Shown here piece after piece: positions 13,388-23,700 of a stretch of 64,000 nt of DNA. The notes under the pieces were generated by a model. The model made no database searches, was not told where the DNA came from, and saw only the letters and a list, made by a program, of their open reading frames with translations. Source of the stretch: Plasmodium malariae. Its lineage: Eukaryota > Apicomplexa > Aconoidasida > Haemosporida > Plasmodiidae. How positions within the stretch are numbered: position 1 is the stretch's first letter; the number at the start of each line of letters is the position of its first letter. A program made the position numbers and the translations under genes. The stretch covers positions 162,501 to 226,500 of the forward strand of contig NC_041784.1 of NCBI RefSeq assembly GCF_900090045.1, in the 5' to 3' direction.

Positions 13388-14813
13388 TTACATGGAATTA
13401 CCAAACTTATAATTATTTATTTCTTCTTCCAAATTCATTATAGTGTCATTTACTGCTTCTAATGGGCTTGACGTGGAAGATCCATCCTTTTTATTTAAGT
13501 ATGCATAATTATATGCATATGATCCATCGATTTCTAAATTTTTTTTTTGTTTTTTATCCACTTGCTTTTTCTTCCTTCCAGGATTAATATGACCCCTATT
13601 GTAAATGTTGTTTTTATTTATATTATTAACTCTTCTTGTATACTCTTCATACTTATTATTTCTTTTAATAAATACTCTTTGTTGCTTATCTAGTACCTCA
13701 TCCTCACTAATATCATTATTACTATCTTCAGACATATTACTATAAACATTTCTTGAAATTACTTCACCATTATTTAAATTTAACATTTTTGCTCGCTTAT
13801 TTTTCGCATTATTATTACCATTTTGGCGATATTTATTCTTAAGAAATTTATTTTTCTTAAAATTTTCATTATTACCATGAAAATTATAATATTCTTGATC
13901 TTTTCTATCTTGTACATAGGAATAATTATCATTCTGTTCACAATGGAATGTATGATTATATCCATTTTGACTATATATATAAGATATATTTTTTTTTTTT
14001 TTGAGAAAATTATTTTCATTATTTTGAATGACAGATTTACGTATAACAATTTTATCATCAGTACTGTTTTCACTATTACTTAATAATTTACTAGTATTAT
14101 TCTTAAAATCATACTCCTTATGAAAACTCCTAAAAATATTTTTTTTTTCTCTTTTTTTATAGAAATTTTCAAAGACATTTTCTTTATTCTCCTCTTTAAT
14201 TTCATAATTTCCATTGGCTGTGTAACTGTTAATGAAATTATCTTTAATTTTTTGCCTTTTCGCGTTAGCATTGGTTGAATATATATTGTTTTCAATTATG
14301 CTATATTTATTAAAATTAAAAACGCTACCAGACTCTGGGGAATAACAATCATCGTCTGATGAAGATTCTTTGCAAACAGAATGCTTGTCAAACTCCATAT
14401 CATCATTCCATTTTTTAAATTTTATTATGTCACCTATATTTTCAATGGCGACCTTTTTATTTGCAATAATATTGTCTTCGTTACATGAATCTAATACACA
14501 TTCACTCTCTTGTATTGAAAAATTACAAATTCTTTTTAAGTCTTCTATATATTTAATAAATAAACCCCATCCCTCGTTCTTTTCTCTATTAAAATGAAAT
14601 AAAAAAAAAAAAAAAAAAAAAAGGCATGTGAACACGGAAAATTCTAAATATTACACAGACATATATCTACAACACAAGAATATATTTATTATTAAAAAAA
14701 TATTATAGTAAAAGGATAATTTCATAAAATACACAATTTGTTTTTTCTTACTCTAAGTCATATCTCAAATTGGGCGGTTTTTTCTTGAACCTATAAGAAA
14801 TCACTTCAGTCAT
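13388..14813 (-). CDS. Two-exon basic, Asn/Lys-rich protein of unknown function
   Basis: Reconstructed model. Exon 1 is 14752-14813, encoding MTEVISYRFKKKPPNLRYDL plus two bases. The intron is 14586-14751, with donor GTAAGA and a 22-T tract before acceptor TTTTAATAG. Exon 2 is 13388-14585. Phases match (2 nt + 1 nt) and give a protein of about 419 residues. A longer exon-2 reading that begins with MFTCLFFFFF merely translates the intron's T tract, so that start is unlikely. The first ~45 residues and the last ~20 (acidic EAVNDTIMNLEEEINNY) look constrained. The middle is low-complexity Asn/Lys/Ser with basic patches such as GRKKKQVDKKQKK, suggesting a nuclear protein. I do not recognise a domain. 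It is convergent with the TFIP11-like gene, separated by about 490 bp of A/T homopolymers. Confidence 0.72.
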
Positions 14814-15590
14814 ATTCTGTTTTTCTTTTTTTTTTTTTTTCTTAAACAGGGCCACCAAATATTATTTACTTCTCTTAAAGAACACATTAATGTTTTTTAA
14901 ATCATAGGTAACTTTTGAAGTTAGTCATAATGATAGCAATAATAAAAAAAAAATTTATATAAACATATATTTTATATAAAAAATAAAAAAAAAAGAGACG
15001 TCTTACATTGTAACTGAAATATACTTAATTAAAAAGTATTGTGCTCAGAAAATATGAATATATATACATATGTATACGCAATATGTGTAATATATAGTAA
15101 TTATATAAAAGCACACTTTTAATGGGAATGGCACAAACATGTTTAAAAAAAAAAAAAAAAAAAAAAAAAATTTATAAAATGTCAATGTTTAAAAAGGAAT
15201 AAATTCAATATTAAAGAGGGAAAAAATATATTTATTAAAAATAAAAAAAAGCTCATTTCGAAACAAATAAAATGTTGATACGGATCATATATATAAAAAC
15301 ACCCACGAATAAGTAAGTAAAGATATAATGTTCATGTAAGATTTCGCATATATTTTTTTTTTTTTATTCTTTAAAATAGATATATTTTAATATGGAAATA
15401 TCTGCTTTTAATGATGAATTGTAAGTACATAACCTAAAAAATTTTATCTTTAATTCGCTATTTCTAGGAATACCTTAAAATTTGTACGTAATACATTTAT
15501 TTAAACGTATAATTCTTTTATAAAAAAGAATGTAATAAACCTAAATATTTTCTTAAACTCCCTTTTCATCTTGTTATTTTCTTCCCTGAA
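14814..15590. other. Divergent intergenic region, likely promoter-bearing
   Basis: About 780 bp between the minus-strand two-exon gene and the plus-strand bS16 gene. It contains long A and T tracts, including a ~26-nt A run near 15144-15169. It is presumably a shared 5' region. No defined promoter element can be named. Confidence 0.5.
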
Positions 15591-16232
15591 ATGATAAGAA
15601 GATTATTTCTTCCGTATTTTTCAAAAGATAAAGGCCCCCCAAGAATCAGATGCCAAATAAACGGTGTAAAAAGAAAACGATTTTACAAAATTGTAGTTGC
15701 TAATCAAAAAGATAAGAAAAATGGAAAACATATAGAAGTCTTAGGTACATATGTGAATAAAAATAATATAAAAGAAAAATTAAACACATATAACATTTCT
15801 AATCCTGATAATGATTATTATTATAACAATGTAGAAAATATTAAAGAAATTAGATTACGATTTAATAGAGTTAAATTTTGGTTAGCTGCAAATTGTAATT
15901 TTAGTGATCATATGAAATACGTTTTAAGCTTATGTAAAATAATACCTCAGTATCCAATAAAATACAGCAGGAGATGTTCCGACAAATATTATTATAAATA
16001 TAATGAAATTATAAATAAACATAAATTAATACAAGCTGAAAAAATCAACAATTTTTTAAAAACAGATTTAAATATACAATATATGAATAATTTTGATGAC
16101 CCTACAACAGAACACAAAGAACAAGATGATTATATATATACTCCTGAAGAACTTACCTATCTTAAAAAACTATCAAAAAATAGAAATATAGAATTTGAGC
16201 ATGCAGACAAAATTAGGAAAATCATAAGGTAA
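15591..16232 (+). CDS. Organellar (probably mitochondrial) ribosomal protein bS16
   Basis: This 213-residue protein has a bacterial-type S16 domain at about residues 12-118. The N-terminal motif PRIRCQINGVKRKRFYKIVV matches the S16 pattern IRLxRxGxKxxPxYrIVVAD. KHIEVLGTY follows, and then RFNRVKFWLAANCNFSDH, matching the bacterial ERvkyWLsvGAqpSdtV. Bacterial S16 is ~80-90 residues, so about 95 residues of C-terminal extension are parasite-specific. S16 binds the 5' domain of small-subunit rRNA. The short basic N-terminus (MIRRLFLPYFSKDK) looks like a mitochondrial presequence and there is no secretory signal, so mitochondrion is favoured over apicoplast. Targeting is inference. Confidence 0.85.
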   Translation: MIRRLFLPYFSKDKGPPRIRCQINGVKRKRFYKIVVANQKDKKNGKHIEVLGTYVNKNNIKEKLNTYNISNPDNDYYYNNVENIKEIRLRFNRVKFWLAANCNFSDHMKYVLSLCKIIPQYPIKYSRRCSDKYYYKYNEIINKHKLIQAEKINNFLKTDLNIQYMNNFDDPTTEHKEQDDYIYTPEELTYLKKLSKNRNIEFEHADKIRKIIR

Positions 16233-17710
16233 CGCTGATCGTTACGTGCAAACGTTCTTATACACAAACATTAGAAGCTATGAAACCAAGAAAAACAGGA
16301 AAAAAATTATATAAATATATATGTATATAATATATGCACGATTTGGTTTTTTGCCCGTCCAAAAATTTAATGAAATATCAGGTGAAAAAAGTACTGTTAC
16401 TACTTATTTTGGAAGCGAATTTTAAATTATGAAGTGTTTTTTTTTATAAATTACAAATAGATTTAATCTGTATTACATATATGATATTAATTAAAAATTT
16501 ACTATTTTTTACAAATATGAAAATCATTATTCTTAGAGGACTGTTCTATTAAATATTTCCCCCTTTCTACTTTTTTTCCTCAATATTATTTATATAGACC
16601 TATTTATCCCTGTTATTCTTATTATAACATATATATACATATATATATATATACAGAAATATCTTCATTTTTTGAGAACTTTTAGTTTAATGATAATTCA
16701 TATGAATAAAAAAAAAAAAAAAAAAAAAAAAAAAAGAAGAAATTAAATGAGATAACAATTTTTTCCATGCCTTACCCGTGTATATACACAATATTTTCCC
16801 CTTTTTTTTTTTTTTTTTAAATGTAATGAAGAAACAGTTTATATATAACACGTTTACCTTCAAGTTTAATTAAGTTATATGTCTTACTATTTCTATTTGT
16901 TTTTATATATATTAATAAATCAAGAGAGTAAATATTTGCATCATATATAAAAATACAGTTCAATAAGCATAATAGATTTTCAAATAATTGCAAAAAAGTA
17001 AAAACAAAATTTATCAAAAAAAAATAACATACCGTATCACGAATTAATTAGATTTAATGGTGTGTGAGAATTTTTTTTATTTTTTAAGTGTGCATTTTGG
17101 TGTATTACACATTTGAATAATTCTTTCCAAAAATATACAACATATTGTTTTTGTTACAATATAACGAATACACAAGCACATACACGAATATGTAGGTAAA
17201 ACAAATGTGTAATTATCTATTACAATTTAAAAATATAAACTTTCATACCATATGAATGTGTAACTTTGAATTATTGTTTTAACTTTACATTACCTAACAA
17301 TTTTTTTTTTTTTTCTTTTTTTTTTGTATAACATTTTAACATTCTTTTTTTCTTTTTTTATATTTTCCCCTATTCATTTTTTTATAAATTCATTAAAAAA
17401 TTTACTTTGATGTTTCATAAATTAAAAACAACTTAAACATAAAATATTACACTTTTTTTTTTTTACATAAATGAATACATGTTTATATAAACTTATTAAC
17501 AAACTTTAAATAATTTGTCCCTTAATCGAAATGGAAAAATACAAATGATAAAAAAAAGTAATTAATTCATATGTATATAATCTTAGAAACATATTACTAC
17601 ACATAAAGGAATACACACACACATATGTGTGTGTGTATTTTCCTATGTTCCTTTTTTTTTATTCACTTAATTCGAAAAATTAAAAAAACCTTTATAAAAA
17701 TCTGAATAAT
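16233..17710. other. Intergenic region of about 1.5 kb without a supportable gene
   Basis: This interval holds the 3' end of the bS16 transcript and the upstream region of the TBC gene. It includes A27-like and T-rich tracts (about 16711-16735 and 16803-16818) and a GTGT/CACA palindrome near 17611-17637. Several splice-donor-like motifs lie on the minus strand (around 16774, 16857 and 17033), but no phase-consistent coding model could be built from them. Confidence 0.5.
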
Positions 17711-20700
17711 ATGAATGATTTGAATAATAACGACATATTGAAGAATTATAAGAAAAGCTTAAACGATTTTAAAAATATTGGAAACCCTACTTCAAAATTG
17801 AATTTACAGAAAGACATGGAAAATTATAATGAAAAAGTTAGTGACACAAACGTGCAAAATGAAAATGCTTGTTCCTATTATACCAAAAATGATGAACATG
17901 AAATATTTACTAATAAAAATAACTTTAATATAGATTCATTCTTAGTTGATATATCTTTATGTGATTCAACAACATGTGATAGGAACAAATTTAAGAATAT
18001 AATAAATAAAAAAGAACAAAAATCAGAAAAAGACAAACTATATGATAGCCTTTTTAATGTACATCAAGATAAATTAAAAGTAAAAAGTAATTTTATAATT
18101 AATAATAGCATAGTTAATTATGATATAAATCTAAATAACTCTCTTAACAGAATTAGTAAAATAAATTTTATGCAAAAATTTAGAAGAAATGCACGCAATT
18201 ACCATAGCAATACAAGACGTGAACGCAGAATGAATGTATTAGAACGTATAAATCAAGGTAATAGTGACACTGTGGTCACCACTAAATTCAGTACCACTAG
18301 CAGTAACAACAAACAGAAGCTAAAGAGTTTATATAACTTTAAAGTAGATTTTGAAAGTACCCATTCATACCAAGCAAAGGAAAATGATAAAAATGACAGA
18401 CCACTTGAAAATAACACGTATTTTAATAATTCAAAAAATTCTTATAAAAATAATATGGATAAAATAGAAAAAACAAAAGAAAACAAACTTAATTCGAATC
18501 TTCCTAAGGACAATGAAAATAAAAGGAAAAAAAAACACATATCTGACAACATAAACTCTGTAGATATAAAATACCCAACTATTCTAAACAGTAAAAATAA
18601 TTTTCCATTTTACTTCAATTATTCAGGCATTTCCGAAAACTTTAAAAGTTTAAATAATGTTCAAATGAGTAATAACTCTAATTACGTAAAAACTAGTTAT
18701 GATCAAATTAAAAAAATAATTCTAGAAGATATGCCTTCCGATAGCAACACTTGGGAAGGAAACAATATTTCTCCAACAGCAAAGAATGAACTAATCTTTG
18801 AAGTGAATAAAGAAAAAGAATATTTTAATATTTCAAGTTATTTAAATAAGCCCATTCAAGTAACAACAGACAATGATCAAAAAACAAAAATGGTCGAAGC
18901 ACAAAAAAAAGAGGACCTTGTAAATAAAAATAAAAAGAATAATTCAAAGACTTCTTTTGCCTATTTAACAAATGGATGCAAAGAACAAAAACAGTATCTA
19001 CAAAATTTAGAAAAATTTAATGATCATCTAAAGAACTATTCTCTGGAAGAAGCAAATATACACATTAAAAATTACAATTTGAGACATTCCTTTGATTTTG
19101 ATCGAAACGGTAAGTCTACCATAAATGACAATTCCATAAAAAACAAATATTTAAAAAAAAAAGCGGAAAAAAGTAACACTAAATTGAATATGTACGAAAG
19201 TTTCTTAGATTTTGAAAAAGAATTCAAAAATAAAAAGAATCTTGAAAACCTTATTAAAAAAAAGAGTGAAAAAAACACAGAATTATTTTTAAAATTTTCT
19301 GGTAACGAAAAAAAAAATATACTTCATTATGTTACGAAAAATAATAATTCCCTAAAGTGCACATATAAAGAATACAAGAAAAGTGGTATTTTTCAACCTG
19401 TGTCTTTAGGCAAAATTAACAACGTTAGTAAAAACCAAGCAATAAGAGAAGAGAGCAGTAATGTTATAAATATTCCCATTAATTTTAAATTAAAAAAAAA
19501 ATTGAAAAATTGCAAAAACAATGATAATACGCACAATGAATCAGTAAAAACTAAACAAAATGACATATTCCCACTGTTAAATGGATATTATACAAATTTT
19601 TCAAATACGCAAGAATTGAAAAATTATAAATATTCTTTTTTTAATAAATCAGAAATATATGAAACCAATGGACTTGTGATCCCCTTTTTAAAAAAAGACA
19701 TCATGAATGAAAAAAATATGCATGTTGAAAATTTATTTAGTTTAAATGATGATTTCAACTCAAATATAGATGGGACATTGGGAATCTACTCAACAAAATG
19801 TAATAAAAACGAGGAAAAAAAAGTTATACTCAAAAATAATAATGTTACTTATGACAAAGAACATAAGAATAGTTATATACGCATGCAAAACGCCCATAAT
19901 GATAATGCCAATATAAGCACTGGCATAAGTATGCTTCATAAAAATATTTTTCACCGCCAAGAAATACACCAACAAATAATAGGATTACAGACAGAAAATA
20001 GTACTCAAGAAACTCAGTCAGAAAGAAAAGAAATACATAGTGAGTATAACAATTATAATTTCAATAAATCTGAAAAATGTGTTGTGTATAACACAAAGGG
20101 AAGCAATAGTGAGGAATATTGTCATAAAGTAAAAAACGAGCAAAATTTAGTTATTCATAACTTAAATTTAGTTATAAATGGAGAAGACAAACATAAAAAG
20201 GTAGAACACGATGACTGTCTCAATGACATAATTTTTGAACGAGAAAATAAAACAAATGCAGACATGACAAGTAAAAATAAAAGCTCCAAAAATGGTGATG
20301 AAAAAACAGCAGAGTCAACTTACTTATCAAATCAGTGGGAAAATTTCCATTGTATATTTTCAAGGGACCCAAATAATGAATTTGCTTTAATAAAAAATAC
20401 GGAAAATTATAACGACCATAATAACTCATTTGATTCAGTAAACAGGAATGGAAAGGATAATACACCCGGATCTATGCATGGTGAAGATTTTTATGGAAAT
20501 ATTAACGATATAATTAAAGAAGGGGAATGTAATACAAATATAAGTCAAATAAAGGATGAAATATGTTCTGCAAAATATTGTAATAATGAACAAAATGACT
20601 GTGTTAATAATGAGAATAAATGCACGAATGGAAAATACAGAACTAGTAATGAAACAGAAAAAAAAGAAAATGTAAGTGTACAAACTGGAGGAGAATTAGT

Positions 20701-23700
20701 ACAGAAGACAGAAGTAAAAGACGTACTAATAAATACTGAAAGTGACGTTAATATTTTAGAATATAACACCAAGAATAATATTAACATAAAGGAAGGGGAT
20801 AACAAAAATTTTAATGAGAAAATAAAATCTGAAATTAATAGCAATGAACTCAAAAATGTTAATTATAATATTGGAATGAAAAATGAAAAAAATGGTATAT
20901 ACAATGAAACACCCAATAACCATGTCGAAATTATGAGTGAAGATGCAAAAGATGGAGATGCAGAATATCAAACTGATGAGAAACATATGAAGAACCAAAA
21001 TAACAGTAACAAAATTGAATGCTTAAAAGATGAAGTAAAAAGTGAAAACGAAAATTCACATTCGAGAAACATTTATAATATCTGCGAAATAGATGATAAA
21101 TGTACAAAAGAAACTACTTATGCGGGAAATGAGAAAAAAGAAAGCAAAGAAAATGAATTTATCATATATAATGAAAATGTAAAAAGTTCATATAATTACA
21201 ATAAATGTAAATCCGATTTTGACAGGGAAGTAGAAAAGAATTACCAAAATGAACAGGAAAAACATCGGAATATCTATGAAAAGAGAGAACACGAAAATAG
21301 GATATGCAGAAAAGAAATCCAAGTGGAATCTAAAATTTATGGTGAGGAAGAAAAAGGAAGTAAAGTTTACAATGAAAATAATCATATTGATAATTACACT
21401 CAAGTAAGCCAAAATAAAAAAAATGAACATAAATATGAAAAAGATGGAACACTTAATAGTGTAGACACTAGGATAGCTGTAAATGAAGATATTCTTTATG
21501 AAAGCAGGGAACATGAAAATCAAAACGATATAGAAAAAAACGAACAAATTACAATTGAAAATGATAACATAAATAGCGAAATGGTGACAGAAAATGGTAA
21601 TAAAAATGGTAATAAAAATGGTGAAAGTACAACAAAAAGAACCAATAAAATTTGCGAAATTACAGAAGACAATGTTAATAAAAGTATTGGAATTATGAAT
21701 AAAACATTTGGTAAAAGCTTTAAATACAAAAGTCCAGATGAGAATTATGATTTTAACAAAAACACAGGTGATAAAAATATATCAGATGTACAGAAAGCTA
21801 GCTGTGTTAATAAAAGTGATAATATGTACAGTGAAAGAAACTTGGATGAAAAGATTTTTCTTACTATTAATGAACGATTTAAAAGTGACAATCTGGAACA
21901 AAGTAATGAGGAAATAGAAAATTTAATTCAAGAAAATGATTTAGATAAATACAGTCATAACACAAAATGTTTAAATAATTACAGTAATTCAACAAATGAG
22001 GCATACACTTTTCCAACTAATGAATATTCAGAAAAAAAAAACAATATATCAAAGGAGAAAGTGGAGCTTTACAAACTTTTAGAAAATTCATCTTTTGAAA
22101 ACATTAACAAAATAGAAACAATGAATGAAGAGTTAGAAGAGGAAATACCATACAAAAGTAATAGATTAAAGGAAGAAAAAACGAACAGTGAAAATCATAA
22201 AAGTAACAAAGACAGTCACAGTAAACATAATTCATATATAGAAATTAATGAAATTTCAAGCAATGAAATAATTAAGGAATTTAATTGTCTATATATAAAA
22301 ATAAACAAATATAATTTATTTAAATATTTAAATATCAACGAAGAGAGGTTAAATTATATTAATTCTCTGTATGATTCATTTGATTATCTTAACAAAACCA
22401 TAAAAATAGAAAACGATAATAGACATGAAAATAAGATTTATCACAGTTACAAAAATGAAACAGATATTATAAAAAGTGACATATACAAAAAATGTTTTGA
22501 AGAGAAAATGAATAACATTTTTAACTCTAAATTACAGGAAAATCATGATGTTAACATATATTCCGATATAAGTATATTCGATGGAAAGGACATTACGCAT
22601 GAAAATCGTAATCATTTTCATGACAAATCACGTAGCATCAATGGAGAGCTACAAGAAAAAATAAATGACACAATTAATACGAATAAATCTGTTGACTCCA
22701 ACATTTCGAACAAAAAATTACAAAATGATTTAATCAATTGTAGTGACTTAAATTTTTGCCAAAGAATAAATCTTGAAACACAAGAAAAACAAAGGGTGCA
22801 CTCGGATATGGGAAATTTAAGCAGTTCTGATGAAAATGAAAATAATGACAATGAAGACAATATATGCTACGAAGACATTAAGCGAAATGTATGGTTACAA
22901 AATACAGATCTTCATAAAAAGATGAAAAGAAAAAATATAGTTAAATATATTCAGTTAGAATCTGTTAAGTGTATATTATTATTTTGTTATTTGTATAGCG
23001 TCAAATATTTTCAAGGCTTGCATGACATGGTCATAAGTTTATTTTATTTGAACTTAGAACCATATGAAATTTTTTGTGTTTTTGAAAAAATTTTACATTA
23101 TTATGCTCCATATTTATATTTAGGAAACAAAAGTAAATGTATATCCCCATTAAATGATGTAAAATTAGGTAAGTACATGGATAATTACAATTTATCAGAT
23201 ATAACTATTGACATCTGTAATTATAATGGAAGATTATTCAAGCTATTATTTCAGTTTTTTTTCCCTCGTGTTAGTCATTACTTTGATACAACAGTGAATC
23301 ACACTTGGCCATCTTTTTTATTCATTAATCTAAACTTTAGTAAATTCAATAATGTTTTTTGCTTGTTATACACATGGTTACGATTAATAGAAATAAAAGA
23401 TGAAGGAAATGAAGTAAGCTGCGATTTTATTCTTTATTTATTGTCCTTCTTTATGTATAAATTAAAAATTATTAAAAACAAATTTTACAAAAAAGGGAAC
23501 CTACACAAAATAAACAACACTACCAAATATTCATCATTTGAATGTTTTAAAAAGAACGAACGAGAAGCACAAATAGTAGCACAGATAAATGCCAGTATTC
23601 CCAAAGTGTATCTAGACGCAGAAAACCAGAAAAGGTTAGAATATATTGAAGAACAGATAGCAAATAAAAAAGAAGAAAAAATTGCAAACGAAGAAGAGGA

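Noticed and set aside
15392..15591. Possible mini-exons upstream of bS16 (MEISAFNDEL, then NTLKF)
   Set aside because: The intron between them would be 47 nt, too short, and the continuing frame meets a stop just before the bS16 start. The bS16 ATG at 15591 already gives a sensible presequence.
16817..17017. Minus-strand open frame with donor-like ends
   Set aside because: It lacks an ATG and an acceptor, and every frame upstream of the next donor has stops. No consistent exon model was found.
20435..21729. Several long minus-strand frames rich in Phe/Ile/Leu opposite the TBC gene
   Set aside because: They are shadow frames of Asn/Lys/Glu-rich coding sequence.
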